Shown here: positions 10,033-22,144 of the stretch, one piece after another
Numbering within the stretch: position 1 is the first letter of the stretch
How the letters are laid out: every line of letters begins with the position of its first letter
Assembly: GCA_016235555.1 (NCBI GenBank)
Contig: JACRKC010000104.1
Location: 1 to 64,000, forward strand
DNA length: 64,000 nucleotides
DNA from: Verrucomicrobiota bacterium
Lineage (GTDB): Bacteria; Verrucomicrobiota; Verrucomicrobiia; Opitutales; Opitutaceae
Direction: 5' to 3'
Notes under the pieces: generated by a model
Database searches by the model: none
Told to the model about the DNA's origin: nothing
The model's input: only the letters and a program-made list of their open reading frames with translations
Made by a program: the position numbers and the translations under genes

Positions 10033-11622
10033 ATGAGTCCCACTGTCCTCGGCGGTCTCGAAATCACCGGCCCCATCGCCCCGCGCCACGCGGAGATTCT
10101 CACTCCCGAGGCGTGCAAGTTTCTCGCCGGGATATTCCAGAAGTTCGGCGCGCGCAGAGAGGAACTGCTTGCCCGCCGCGTCGCCCGCCAGAGCGAACTC
10201 GACGCGGGCCGGCTCCCGGACTTCCTCCCTGAGACCGCGCAAATCCGGAACGACCCGTCGTGGCGCGTCGCCCCCGCGCCCGCCGACTTGCAGGACCGCC
10301 GCACCGAGATCACCGGCCCCGTCGACCGCAAGATGGTGATCAACGCGCTCAACTCCGGCGCGAAGGTGTTCATGGCCGATTTCGAGGACGCCACCACGCC
10401 GACGTGGGAAAATCTGCTCGATGGCCACATCAACCTCCGTGACGCCATCCGCCGCACCATCACGCTCGAGATTCCTGGCGGCAAAAATTACAAACTCAAC
10501 GACCAGGTCGCCACGTTGCTCGTCCGCCCGCGCGGCTGGCATCTTCCCGAAAAACACGTGCGCTTCGACGGCCAGCCGGTCGGTGGCGGGCTTTTCGATT
10601 TCGGCCTCTACTTTTTCCACAACGCGAAGGAGCTGCTCGCGCGCGGCAGCGGCCCGTATTTCTACCTGCCGAAAATGGAGAGCCACCTCGAGGCGCGGCT
10701 GTGGAACGACGTCTTCACGCACGCCGAGGCCACGCTCGGTGTCCCGCACGGCAGCGTGCGCGGCACGATGCTCATCGAGACCATCCTCGCGACATTCGAG
10801 GCCGAGGAGATGCTCTACGAACTGCGCGAACACGCGAGCGGCCTGAACTGCGGACGCTGGGACTACATTTTTTCGCGCATCAAGAAACTGCCGAAGCTCG
10901 GCACGTTTCCCGATCGCGCGCTGGTGACGATGACCTCGCCGTTCATGCGCGCCTACAGCCTGCACGTGATCAAAATCTGCCACCGCCGCAGCGCGTTCGC
11001 GATGGGTGGCATGGCTGCGCAGATTCCGATCAAGAACAACCCCGCTGCCAACGAAGCCGCGCTCGCGAAAGTTCTCGCCGACAAGGAGCGCGAGGCGACC
11101 GACGGCCACGACGGCACGTGGGTCGCGCACCCCGGCCTCGTGCCGGTCGCGCTGCAGGCGTTCGACAAACACATGCCGACGCCGAATCAAATCGCGAAGC
11201 AGCGCCCCGATGTGAACGTCACCGCCGCCGAACTGCTCGCACCGCCGCCCGGCAACATCACCGAGGCCGGCGTGCGCCTGAATCTCAGCGTCGGCGTGCA
11301 ATATCTCGAAGCCTGGCTCGGCGGCCTCGGCTGCGTGCCGCTCTACAATTTGATGGAAGACGCCGCGACCGCCGAAATCTCGCGCGCCCAGCTCTGGCAA
11401 TGGCACCGCTTCGGCGCGTCGCTCGCCGACGGACGCAAAATCGACAGCGCGCTCTACGATAAATTCATGGCCGAGGAACTCGTGAAAATCCAAGGCGAGA
11501 TCGGCGCCGAGCGTTACGCGAAGGGCAATTTCCCGAAGGCCGTCGAAATGTTTTTGAAGATGGTGAAGGCGGACAAATTCGAGGAGTTCCTCACGCTGCC
11601 CGCCTACGAGCAAATCGCATAG
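10033..11622 (+). CDS. aceB: Malate synthase A
   Basis: A 529-aa enzyme that condenses glyoxylate with acetyl-CoA to malate. Family signatures are clear: [49 protein letters not shown], and a C-terminal helical domain with [10 protein letters not shown]. No isocitrate lyase is nearby. Instead the gene is followed by OHCU decarboxylase and the allantoin genes, so here it most likely captures the glyoxylate released from purine degradation. It is the first plus-strand gene of the cluster. The gap to uraD holds a family M palindrome that may affect read-through. Confidence 0.95.
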   Translation: MSPTVLGGLEITGPIAPRHAEILTPEACKFLAGIFQKFGARREELLARRVARQSELDAGRLPDFLPETAQIRNDPSWRVAPAPADLQDRRTEITGPVDRKMVINALNSGAKVFMADFEDATTPTWENLLDGHINLRDAIRRTITLEIPGGKNYKLNDQVATLLVRPRGWHLPEKHVRFDGQPVGGGLFDFGLYFFHNAKELLARGSGPYFYLPKMESHLEARLWNDVFTHAEATLGVPHGSVRGTMLIETILATFEAEEMLYELREHASGLNCGRWDYIFSRIKKLPKLGTFPDRALVTMTSPFMRAYSLHVIKICHRRSAFAMGGMAAQIPIKNNPAANEAALAKVLADKEREATDGHDGTWVAHPGLVPVALQAFDKHMPTPNQIAKQRPDVNVTAAELLAPPPGNITEAGVRLNLSVGVQYLEAWLGGLGCVPLYNLMEDAATAEISRAQLWQWHRFGASLADGRKIDSALYDKFMAEELVKIQGEIGAERYAKGNFPKAVEMFLKMVKADKFEEFLTLPAYEQIA

Positions 11623-11631
11623 GAAGAAATT

Positions 11632-11741
11632 CCAAATCCCAAACGCCAAAATTCCAAAGAAATCCCAATGACGAAATTTCAATTTCGAGATTCTCGCTTT
11701 GAGATTTTTTTGGAGTTTGGACCTTTGGCGTTTGGGATTTG
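11632..11741. repeat. AT-rich palindromic repeat, family M
   Basis: Arms ATTCCAAATCCCAAACGCCA on the left and TTTGGCGTTTGGGATTTGAG on the right enclose an AT-rich core. Only one copy is in the window. It lies between aceB and uraD on the same strand. Confidence 0.65.
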
Positions 11742-11751
11742 AGGCCGCGCG

Positions 11752-12264
11752 ATGCCGAGTCTCGCACACCTCAACCAACTCGACCGCCCAGCCTTCGCCG
11801 CCGCGCTCGGCCATCTCTTCGAGCACTCGCCGTGGGTCGCCGAGACGGCGTGGCCGGAGCGCCCGTTTCGCGACGCTGCGCATCTGCACAGTGCGCTCTG
11901 CGCCGCGATGCGGGCCGCGCCCATGGATAAGCAACTCGCCCTCATCCGCGCGCACCCTGATCTCGCCGGCCGCCTCGCCCAGCAGAACCGGCTCACCGCC
12001 GAGTCCACCCGCGAACAGGCCAGCGCCGGCCTGGACCGTCTGAGCGACGATGCGCTCGCCGTGTTTCAGACCAACAACGCCGCCTATCTCGCGCGTTTCG
12101 GTTTTCCGTTCATCATCTGCGCGCGCCTCAACAACCGCGCCACTATCCTCGCCGCCATGCAGGCGCGCCTGAATCACTCACTCGAGGCCGAGTTCGCCAC
12201 GGCGCTCGATGAAATCGAAAAAATTGCCCAGCTCCGTCTGAACGATTTGCTTCAAGCCAATTGA
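11752..12264 (+). CDS. uraD: OHCU decarboxylase
   Basis: A 170-aa protein of the 2-oxo-4-hydroxy-4-carboxy-5-ureidoimidazoline decarboxylase family, which makes (S)-allantoin in the last step of urate oxidation. Signatures include FEHSPWVAE near residue 25, the catalytic histidine in LIRAHPDLAGRLA, and the C-terminal FGFPFIICARLNNR. Length is normal for the bacterial enzyme. It is followed within 75 bp by HIU hydrolase, the enzyme acting just before it. No uricase is in the window, although its product is the substrate for this pair. Confidence 0.93.
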   Translation: MPSLAHLNQLDRPAFAAALGHLFEHSPWVAETAWPERPFRDAAHLHSALCAAMRAAPMDKQLALIRAHPDLAGRLAQQNRLTAESTREQASAGLDRLSDDALAVFQTNNAAYLARFGFPFIICARLNNRATILAAMQARLNHSLEAEFATALDEIEKIAQLRLNDLLQAN

Positions 12265-12328
12265 CCGCGGATTACGCGGATTGCGCGGATGGTTTTATCC
12301 GCGACATCTGCGTAATCCGCGGTCAAAA
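12264..12328. repeat. Palindromic repeat, family N
   Basis: Near-perfect arms TTGACCGCGGATTACGCGGA and its complement (ending GTAATCCGCGGTCAA) with a short loop. The element begins at the last base of the uraD stop codon and fills nearly all of the uraD-uraH gap. It could fold into a strong hairpin in the transcript. Confidence 0.75.
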
Positions 12329-12335
12329 CTCTCTC

Positions 12336-12680
12336 ATGCCCGCTAAACTTTCCACCCACGTCCTCGATCTCGTGACCGGCAAACCCGCCGCCGGCATGCG
12401 CATCGAACTCTGGAAGCTCGACGGCAAGCACATCATGGTGAAGGCCGTCACCACGAATGCGGATGGTCGCACCGACCCCCCGTTGCTCGATCGCACGGAG
12501 ATGGCGGTGGGCAGCTACGAACTGCTGTTCTTCGTAAAGGACTATTTCGTCACGCATCATCGCGACAGCCTGTTCCTCGACCGCGTGCCCGTGCGTTTCG
12601 CGATCACCGACGCCGGCGCCGCTTATCACGTCCCGTTGCTCGTGACGCCGTGGGCGTATCAGACCTATCGCGGAAGCTGA
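12336..12680 (+). CDS. uraH: 5-hydroxyisourate hydrolase (transthyretin-like)
   Basis: A 114-aa transthyretin-related enzyme that opens 5-hydroxyisourate to OHCU. Marks are the N-terminal LSTHVLDLVTGKPAAGM, the TNADGRTD loop and the C-terminal YRGS tetrapeptide that defines the hydrolase subfamily. There is no signal peptide, so it is cytoplasmic. The ATG at 12336 lies just after the family N palindrome; the longer frame from 12261 only reads through that repeat. It works directly before uraD in the pathway and is adjacent to it. Confidence 0.93.
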   Translation: MPAKLSTHVLDLVTGKPAAGMRIELWKLDGKHIMVKAVTTNADGRTDPPLLDRTEMAVGSYELLFFVKDYFVTHHRDSLFLDRVPVRFAITDAGAAYHVPLLVTPWAYQTYRGS

Positions 12681-12692
12681 TTACGAACTTCG

Positions 12693-13169
12693 ATGGAGAG
12701 TAGTCGCATCTACTATTATTTTTTGAAGCTGGCCGGTGTTTTCCTCGGAACGATGTGCGTATACGCCGCGCTTTGTTTTGCTTTCTTCCCAGAACAGATT
12801 CGGAACATCGAGCAACTTAGTCCGGAAGGCCGAATCGCGTATGCCGTCGTTTTCGTGATGATTTCGGGAGGCCTGCTGTTCGTTGGCTGGCGAGCGGCCT
12901 ATGTTAGGTTCGCAGCACAGCACCTCGAGTTGTGTTGGAATGGTAGACGTTCAGAAATTCCGTGGTCAGAAGTGCAGGGAATAACAAAAATACCGTGCAC
13001 GACACCGCCGATATACTGGATTAGATTTTATGAAAGGCCGGGGGTGGCTGTCATCCCGTGGTCTTGGATCGTGTTGTCCGTCGGGTTTTGGTCGTGGGAC
13101 TTTTCCAAATTTCGAGATACGTTCGAAGCGCGAATAGCCGAAACCACGCGCGCATTGAATCAGGGCTGA
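12693..13169 (+). CDS. Small membrane protein of unknown function
   Basis: A 158-aa protein with two predicted membrane helices near residues 8-32 and 47-66 (VVFVMISGGLLFVGW) followed by a soluble part with IPWSEVQGITKI, a pattern seen in PH-like bacterial membrane proteins. I do not recognise a precise family. It is clearly AT-richer than its neighbours, which suggests recent acquisition. It is tucked between uraH (12 bp) and allC (1 bp), so it is probably cotranscribed with purine genes without an obvious pathway role. Confidence 0.7.
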   Translation: MESSRIYYYFLKLAGVFLGTMCVYAALCFAFFPEQIRNIEQLSPEGRIAYAVVFVMISGGLLFVGWRAAYVRFAAQHLELCWNGRRSEIPWSEVQGITKIPCTTPPIYWIRFYERPGVAVIPWSWIVLSVGFWSWDFSKFRDTFEARIAETTRALNQG

Positions 13170-13170
13170 C

Positions 13171-14505
13171 ATGCAAGCAGCCAAGTCACAGTTAGTCCGG
13201 ATGCTCGATGAGCTGGGCCGCATCACGGACGAACCGGGGCGGCTGACCCGCACGTTCCTCTCGCCCGCGATGCGGCGCGCCAATGCGCGCGTCGCGACGT
13301 GGATGCGCGCCGCCGGCTTGAGCGTGCGCGAGGATTCGACCGGCAACCTGGTCGGACGCCTTGAAGCGAATTGTAGGGCGGGGTCGCCCGACCCCGCCGG
13401 AGGATCGGAAACCAGCGGGGTCCGGCGCCCCCGCCCGACAAAAACGCTCCTCCTCGGTTCGCATCTCGATACCGTGCGCGACGCGGGAAAATTCGACGGC
13501 GCACTCGGCGTGCTGCTGCCCATCGTGGCGCTCGGCGAACTGCGGCGGCGCGGCGTGGCGCTGCCTTTTGCGGTCGAGGTGCTCGGGTTTTCCGAGGAGG
13601 AAGGCGTGCGGTTCGCGAGCGCCTATCTCGGCAGCAAGGGTTTTTCCGGCCGGTTGAGCGCGGCCGATCTCAAATTGCGCGATGAACAGGGCGTGAGCGT
13701 GCGCGAGGCGATTCAGAGGTGGAGCGCGTTGACCCCAGCGCGCTTCGGACGTCTGGAAAAGCGCGTTGAGGGCAACGCGCTCCACCTCCAAGCGAATCAC
13801 AGGCGAAGTAACCTAATGGGTTACCTCGAAGTCCACATCGAGCAGGGGCCGGTGCTGGAAAACAAGCAGCTCGCGGTGGGTGTTGTTTCCGCGATCGCCG
13901 GGCAGACCCGGGGACGGCTGACGTTTCGCGGGCGGGCGGGACATGCGGGCACGACGCCGATGGAACTGCGACGCGATGCGCTCGCGGGCGCCGCGGAGTT
14001 TGTGCTGTTCGTGGAGACCAGCGCCCGTGCGGTGCCGCCATTGGTGGCGACGGTGGGCACGGTCGCAGTCGAGCCCGGCGCGCCCAATGTCATTCCGGGC
14101 GAGGTCACGCTCTCGCTCGATGTGCGGCATCCGCGCGACGACGCCCGCGACGCCGCGCTGAAGTTGCTGCTCTACGCGGCCGGGCGCATCGCCCGGCGGC
14201 GAAAGCTCGGCACCACCTGGAGCGTGACGCAGGACAATCCGGCGGTGACCTGCTCGGCGCCGCTGAGCGCGGCGCTCACCCGCAGCGTGGTCGCCGTGCA
14301 GGGCCGGAGCGTTGAACTGGTCAGCGGCGCGGGGCACGATGCGGTGGTGATGTCGGCGCTCACACCGGTGGCGATGTTGTTTGTGCGCTGCCGCGACGGC
14401 TTGAGCCACCACCCCGATGAATTCGCCTCGCGCGCCGACCTCGCCGTGGCGCTGCGCGTCGTGGGCGATTTCCTCCAGCGCCTCGCGCGCGAGCAATCCT
14501 CATGA
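13171..14505 (+). CDS. allC: Allantoate amidohydrolase (M20 family) with two in-frame repeat insertions
   Basis: A 444-aa M20-type metalloenzyme that hydrolyses allantoate. Metal-site motifs are present: LLGSHLDTV, GKFDGALGV, FSEEEGVRF, LEVHIEQGPVLE, and near the end GAGHDAVVMS with LSHHPDEF. Two segments have no counterpart in the family as I know it. Residues 68-90 are encoded by a family C palindrome (23 codons, 13372-13440), and residues 183-206 by a family B palindrome (13717-13787). Both keep the frame open. Without them the length would be about 400, normal for AllC. It overlaps allB by 4 bp (ATGA). Whether it is active with these inserts is unknown. Ureidopropionase or carbamoyl-amino-acid hydrolase activity is the alternative, but context favours allantoate. 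Confidence 0.9.
   Translation: MQAAKSQLVRMLDELGRITDEPGRLTRTFLSPAMRRANARVATWMRAAGLSVREDSTGNLVGRLEANCRAGSPDPAGGSETSGVRRPRPTKTLLLGSHLDTVRDAGKFDGALGVLLPIVALGELRRRGVALPFAVEVLGFSEEEGVRFASAYLGSKGFSGRLSAADLKLRDEQGVSVREAIQRWSALTPARFGRLEKRVEGNALHLQANHRRSNLMGYLEVHIEQGPVLENKQLAVGVVSAIAGQTRGRLTFRGRAGHAGTTPMELRRDALAGAAEFVLFVETSARAVPPLVATVGTVAVEPGAPNVIPGEVTLSLDVRHPRDDARDAALKLLLYAAGRIARRRKLGTTWSVTQDNPAVTCSAPLSAALTRSVVAVQGRSVELVSGAGHDAVVMSALTPVAMLFVRCRDGLSHHPDEFASRADLAVALRVVGDFLQRLAREQSS
13372..13440. repeat. Family C palindrome inserted in frame in allC
   Basis: A 69-bp GTAG-headed element (GTAGGGCGGGGTCGCCC on the left, a G/C-rich complementary arm on the right). It is read in phase TGT-AGG, giving 23 residues starting CRAGSPDPAGG. 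Its relatives are at 16737 and 47738. Confidence 0.8.
13717..13787. repeat. Family B palindrome inserted in frame in allC
   Basis: Arms AGGTGGAGCGCGTTG and CAACGCGCTCCACCT with an inner AGCGCGCTTC / AAAGCGCGTT pair. It encodes about 24 residues of AllC (RWSALTPARFGRLEK and onward). Intergenic relatives are at 40717, 44581 and 53500. Confidence 0.8.
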
Positions 14506-15899
14506 AACGAAGACGCCCCTCCGACGTGCAACGCAGCCTCGAGCCCGAGCGTCTCGATCTCATCGTGCGCGGCGGGACGCTCGTGACGCCCGCCGGACTC
14601 GTGCGCGCCGACCTGGCCGTGCGGCGCGAAAAAATCGTGCAGATCGCGCCGCAGATTTCCGAGGCGGCGGAGCAGACCCTCGAGGCGGACGGGCGCTACG
14701 TCTTTCCCGGCATCATCGACGCGCACGTGCATTTCAACGAGCCGGGACGCGAGGATTGGGAAGGCCTGGCGGCGGGCTCGGCGGCGCTCGCGGCGGGCGG
14801 CGGCACGATGTTCTTCGACATGCCGCTCAACTCCGAGCCGCCGGTGCTCGATGCCGCCCGGCTGCGCGAGAAGCGCGCGCTGGCCGAGGAGAAATCGTGC
14901 ACGGACTTTGCGCTGTGGGGCGGCCTGGTGCCGGGCAATCTCGACAAGCTCGCCGGCCTGCGCGACGCGGGCGCGATCGGCCTGAAGGCGTTCATGGCGA
15001 ACAGCGGCATCGCGAGTTTTCCGCACATCGACGCCGGTTCGCTCCGCGAGGGCATGAAGCGTGCCGCGAAGCTCGGGCTGCTCGTCGCCGTGCATGCGGA
15101 GGACGACGCGCTGGCAAACCAGTTCACGGCTGCGGTGAAAGCCAAAGGCCGCGCCGACGCGAAAGCGTGGCTCGACTCGCGGCCGGTCGAGGTCGAACTC
15201 GCCGCAATCCGCCTCGCGCTCGAACTGGCGGGCGAAACGGGTTGCGCGCTGCACGTCGTGCACGTGAGCAGCCCCGAGGGCATCGCGCTCATCGCCGAGG
15301 CGCGGGAGCAGCGCGTCGATGTGACCGCGGAGACCTGCCCGCATTACCTCCTGTTGAACGACAAGGATGTCGCGCGGCTCGGTCCCCTCGGAAAATGCGC
15401 GCCGCCGATTCGTGAGGAGAAGCGTCGCGTCGGTTTGTGGAGCGAGCTGCGCGCGGGCCGCATCCAGACGGTCGGGTCCGATCACTCGCCCTCGCTGCCC
15501 GAGATGAAGGACACGGCGAACCTGTTTGCGGCCTGGGGTGGCATCGGGGGCGTGCAGCACGGGTTCCAGCTGCTGATGTCGGAGGGGGCGAAGACCGCGG
15601 ACGAGGATCTGCCGGTGCTGGCGGCGGTGCTCGCGCGGAACGTCGCGCGGCGCTTCCGGCTCGACGGGCGCAAGGGCGAACTCGCCGTGGGCCGCGACGC
15701 GGATTTCTCGCTGATCGAGTTCGGCCCCGCGCGCGAAATCGCCGCGGACGATTTGTGGACGCGCCACCGGATCAGTGCCTACCTCGGACGAAAGAGCCGC
15801 GCGCGTGTGACGCACACCTACGTGCGTGGCTGTGCCGTCTACGCGGATGGCCGGTTGACGAACCTGCCGCAGCGCGGTCAGTTTCTGCGACCGGAGTGA
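14502..15899 (+). CDS. allB: Allantoinase
   Basis: A 465-aa cyclic amidohydrolase that opens allantoin to allantoate. It shows the metal-binding VFPGIIDAHVHFNEPGRED, the lysine that would be carboxylated in IGLKAFMANSGI, VHAEDD, HVVHVSS, the TCPHYL motif and the late aspartate in VGSDHSPSLP. GGGTMFFDMPLNS also fits allantoinase rather than dihydropyrimidinase. The start overlaps the allC stop by 4 bp, so translation is coupled, although in the pathway allantoinase acts before AllC. A family O repeat separates it from allE. Confidence 0.94.
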   Translation: MKRRRPSDVQRSLEPERLDLIVRGGTLVTPAGLVRADLAVRREKIVQIAPQISEAAEQTLEADGRYVFPGIIDAHVHFNEPGREDWEGLAAGSAALAAGGGTMFFDMPLNSEPPVLDAARLREKRALAEEKSCTDFALWGGLVPGNLDKLAGLRDAGAIGLKAFMANSGIASFPHIDAGSLREGMKRAAKLGLLVAVHAEDDALANQFTAAVKAKGRADAKAWLDSRPVEVELAAIRLALELAGETGCALHVVHVSSPEGIALIAEAREQRVDVTAETCPHYLLLNDKDVARLGPLGKCAPPIREEKRRVGLWSELRAGRIQTVGSDHSPSLPEMKDTANLFAAWGGIGGVQHGFQLLMSEGAKTADEDLPVLAAVLARNVARRFRLDGRKGELAVGRDADFSLIEFGPAREIAADDLWTRHRISAYLGRKSRARVTHTYVRGCAVYADGRLTNLPQRGQFLRPE

Positions 15900-15901
15900 T
15901 G

Positions 15902-15988
15902 GCCACAGAAGGCACAAAAGGCGCAGAAACAGACGGGGCGTTCGGGAAATTGGTTTTCCTGTTTTGTGATTTTTGTGCTTTTGGTGGC
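15902..15988. repeat. AT-rich palindromic repeat, family O
   Basis: Arms GCCACAGAAGGCACAAAAGG and a complementary right arm ending TTTTTGTGCTTTTGGTGGC, with GC-rich DNA between. A single copy is in the window. It fills the allB-allE gap. Confidence 0.6.
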
Positions 15989-15997
15989 TGAACAAAA

Positions 15998-16741
15998 ATG
16001 AGCTTCCCCTACGGCCAGACCCGCACGCGCGTCGCCACGCGTCACGCCCTCCTCGCACCCGACGGCCACGTGAAGAGCAGCGTTCCCGGCATCGCCGGCG
16101 CCGCCACGATCATCCTCATCAACAAGGCGATGGGCGCGCGGTTCGCGCAGTTGCTCGTGACGTTCGAGCCGGGCGGACGGGCGTCGCTGCCCGCGGATGA
16201 AGTCGAGACGGCCGGCTATTTCGAAACCGGCGGCGCGACGCTCGCGATCGGCAAACTGAAGGCGAAGGTGCAGGCGGGCGCGTTCTTCTTCGCCCCGGCC
16301 GGCGAGGCCTGGTCGATCACGGCGCCAAGGAAAGGCACGCGCGTGACGCTGTTTCAAAAGAAGTTCGTCCCGCTCGCGGGGGAAAAAACGCCGCAGGCCA
16401 TCGTCGGCGACGCCGCGAAGGTCAAAGGCGAGCCGTTCCTCGGCGATCCGGACGCGCGGCTGCAGGTGCTGTTGCCCGACGTGCCGGCGTTCGACCTCGC
16501 GATGAACATCTTCACCTACCAACCGGGCGCGACGCTGCCGTTCGTCGAGACACATGTGATGGAACACGGGTTGCTGATGCTCGCGGGGCAGGGCGTTTAC
16601 CGGCTCGAGGATGCGTGGTATCCCGTGGCGGCGGGCGACGCGATCTGGATGGCGCCGTTTTGCCCGCAGTGGTTCGTCGCGATGGGCAAGACGCCGGCGA
16701 GCTACCTCTACTACAAGGATGTGAATCGCGCGGCGCTGTAG
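15998..16741 (+). CDS. allE: (S)-ureidoglycine aminohydrolase, bicupin
   Basis: A 247-aa two-cupin protein that converts ureidoglycine (the AllC product) to ureidoglycolate plus ammonia. The second cupin carries the likely metal ligands in FVETHVMEHG, and a later glutamine in APFCPQWF matches the fourth ligand of characterised enzymes. The N-terminal GQTRTRVATRHALLAPDGHV is typical of the family. The stop codon TAG at 16739-16741 is part of the GTAG head of a family C palindrome, so the present C-terminus (NRAAL) may have been set by that insertion. Confidence 0.92.
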   Translation: MSFPYGQTRTRVATRHALLAPDGHVKSSVPGIAGAATIILINKAMGARFAQLLVTFEPGGRASLPADEVETAGYFETGGATLAIGKLKAKVQAGAFFFAPAGEAWSITAPRKGTRVTLFQKKFVPLAGEKTPQAIVGDAAKVKGEPFLGDPDARLQVLLPDVPAFDLAMNIFTYQPGATLPFVETHVMEHGLLMLAGQGVYRLEDAWYPVAAGDAIWMAPFCPQWFVAMGKTPASYLYYKDVNRAAL

Positions 16742-16816
16742 GGCGGGGTCGCCGAACCCCGCCGGAGTCATGAGTGCGGACGCAAATGCGGCGGGGTTCG
16801 GCGACCCCGCCCTACA
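16737..16816. repeat. Family C palindrome at the allE-xdh junction
   Basis: Left arm GTAGGGCGGGGTCGCCGAAC and the complementary right arm ending GGCGACCCCGCCCTACA, with a loop around 16770 that contains an ATG. The left end provides the allE stop codon, and the right half would be translated if xanthine dehydrogenase began at 16770. Confidence 0.85.
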
Positions 16817-16826
16817 ACGTTGCACC

Positions 16827-20726
<3,900 letters not shown>

Positions 20727-20761
20727 TTGACTAACCTTACGTTAACTTTAACTAGTTTGGC

Positions 20762-21439
20762 GTGAAACCCAAACTCGAAAACCTCCAAGCAAGATTGCTT
20801 AGCCGAATCTCAGCAGCCGCACGCGCAGGTAAACTCGAAGAAGTCGCGGCTTTTTCCACTCACGCATCTAGGGTGAAGGAACTGTTTGGCCGACTTGAGC
20901 AGCTAGAGAAAGACGCAGAGATGATTGCTCATGAGCTGAACGAAATCGAAGGAATTCACGAAAACTCGAAGCGACCTCATTCGCTGGCCCCTGCTCCTGC
21001 AGCAAAGAACGGTTCGGTTGAACTCGATGAGTTGGTCAGTGCGATCACTACCAAAAGGAGAGATCTAAGAATCTTAGAGATAAAAATCGATTGGGCGAAA
21101 AACGGCCATCCCGGAGGGGTCGAAATGATCCGCGAGTCCTTTGCTTCCGACTCACTCGTGAAGCTCTTTGAGAGCTTGCGAGCGCACTTTAGCAGTCGCG
21201 CGTTTGATGTAGGATCGACAGTTCAAGTGAACCGCGGCCCGTTCGTCTCAAGAAACCCGCGCGCTGATTTCGTCAATCGAGTGAACGGGGAAGCTTACAG
21301 CAGCCAGCCGGTAAGAGGCACAGATTGGTTCGTGCTCACACACAGCACGACGAACGAAAAAGTCCGAGACGTGCGTCAGCTCTTGGAAAAAATTGGTCTC
21401 AAGCCAGGAACATTCTCGGTCACCGCCGTCTCCCGTTAG
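20762..21439 (+). CDS. Hypothetical protein, AT-richer, coiled-coil N-terminus
   Basis: A 225-aa protein starting at GTG 20762 shortly after the xdh stop. Residues 20-65 are charged and heptad-like (THASRVKELFGRLEQLEKDA). The middle has KRRDLRILEIKIDWAKNGH and the C-terminus contains FVLTHSTTNEKVRDVRQLL. I recognise no family. Base composition is lower in GC than the flanks and the codon choice is more mixed, which points to horizontal gain. It begins the toxin-antitoxin island. No membrane segments or signal peptide. Confidence 0.6.
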   Translation: MKPKLENLQARLLSRISAAARAGKLEEVAAFSTHASRVKELFGRLEQLEKDAEMIAHELNEIEGIHENSKRPHSLAPAPAAKNGSVELDELVSAITTKRRDLRILEIKIDWAKNGHPGGVEMIRESFASDSLVKLFESLRAHFSSRAFDVGSTVQVNRGPFVSRNPRADFVNRVNGEAYSSQPVRGTDWFVLTHSTTNEKVRDVRQLLEKIGLKPGTFSVTAVSR

Positions 21440-21563
21440 CGTTTTTTTGCAAAATCGGAAAAATTCTTCGCAATGACCATCATTTCGAAATTAAGAGTTT
21501 CGCGCTTTCGAGGCTCTCCTCTTCCGGCTTGTGAAGCGGACGAATTGAGCTATCGGTCCCGTC

Positions 21564-21740
21564 ATGAGCACCGTGGCCGAAATCGAGTCCGCCATCGCGA
21601 AACTGCCGACCGAGCAGATGCTGTCGGTCGCGGCTTGGCTGGACGATTATCGCGCGATGATTCAAGCCTCCGAGAATACGTTTGCGCAGCTCGACGCCGA
21701 GGAAGGCGAAGCGGCTGGCAAACAATGGCTCGGTGAGTGA
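21564..21740 (+). CDS. Small antitoxin-like protein upstream of a PemK/MazF toxin
   Basis: A 58-aa frame, MSTVAEIESAIAKLPTEQML then SVAAWLDDYRAMI, ending AAGKQWLGE. The opening AEIESAIAKLP is typical of short antitoxin/addiction-module proteins of this size. It ends TGA overlapping the ATG of the toxin (TGATG), a classic coupled arrangement. No DNA-binding motif is obvious. The call rests mainly on size, position and overlap. Confidence 0.7.
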   Translation: MSTVAEIESAIAKLPTEQMLSVAAWLDDYRAMIQASENTFAQLDAEEGEAAGKQWLGE

Positions 21741-22072
21741 TGCGCGGCGAAATCTGGATGATCGACCTCGGGATGGCGGCGAAACCGCGTCCAGCGGTGA
21801 TTCTGAGTGTGCCGTTTGCCGACGATGAAAAGGCGGTCGTCACCTACGTGGCGCGGACGACGCAGGCGCGCGGCGGACGTTTTGAAGTCGAGCATCGCGC
21901 TCCACTCTTTCTCCCCGGAGTATTTGACGCGCAAAATATCGGCACGGTGCCGACGGCGAAGTTGATGCGGCGGTTGACGCGGCTGCCGGAACGAGAACTG
22001 GCTGCTGTCGAAGGTGCGGTGGTCCGTTGGCTGGGACTCCCAACCGAACGCGGAGAACCGGGAGCCAAGTGA
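21740..22072 (+). CDS. PemK/MazF-family toxin (endoribonuclease)
   Basis: A 110-aa protein of the MazF/PemK mRNA interferase family: MRGEIWMIDLG at the N-terminus, KPRPAVILSVP, and later FDAQNIGTVPTAKLMRRL, which covers the usual substrate groove. It likely cleaves mRNA when unpaired from the antitoxin just upstream, whose stop overlaps its start. A GTG at 21737 is an alternative start. Directly after its stop lies a fragment of the xdh 3' end. Confidence 0.88.
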   Translation: MRGEIWMIDLGMAAKPRPAVILSVPFADDEKAVVTYVARTTQARGGRFEVEHRAPLFLPGVFDAQNIGTVPTAKLMRRLTRLPERELAAVEGAVVRWLGLPTERGEPGAK

Positions 22073-22133
22073 CCGTCGGCGAGCCGCCGCTGATGCTCGC
22101 CTTCTCCGTGCGCGAAGCGGTGTGGCGGGCGAT
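22073..22133 (+). pseudogene. Fragment of xanthine dehydrogenase 3' end, copy 1
   Basis: Bases 22073-22119 are identical to xdh 20557-20603 (translating VGEPPLMLAFSVREA). The match then jumps to xdh about 20675-20692 (GCGGTGTGGCGGGCGATT), so about 72 bp is deleted relative to the intact gene, at a short GCG homology. It starts immediately after the toxin stop codon. Confidence 0.85.
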
Positions 22134-22144
22134 TCAGGGGCGGA

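Noticed and set aside
12261-12335. Extension of HIU hydrolase upstream to 12261
   Set aside because: The extra 25 residues come from the family N palindrome and precede the normal family start; no start signal supports it.
16770-16826. Upstream ATG at 16770 as xanthine dehydrogenase start
   Set aside because: The added 19 residues are read from the right half of a family C palindrome and have no counterpart in XDH proteins; 16827 or 16854 is more likely, although 16770 cannot be ruled out.
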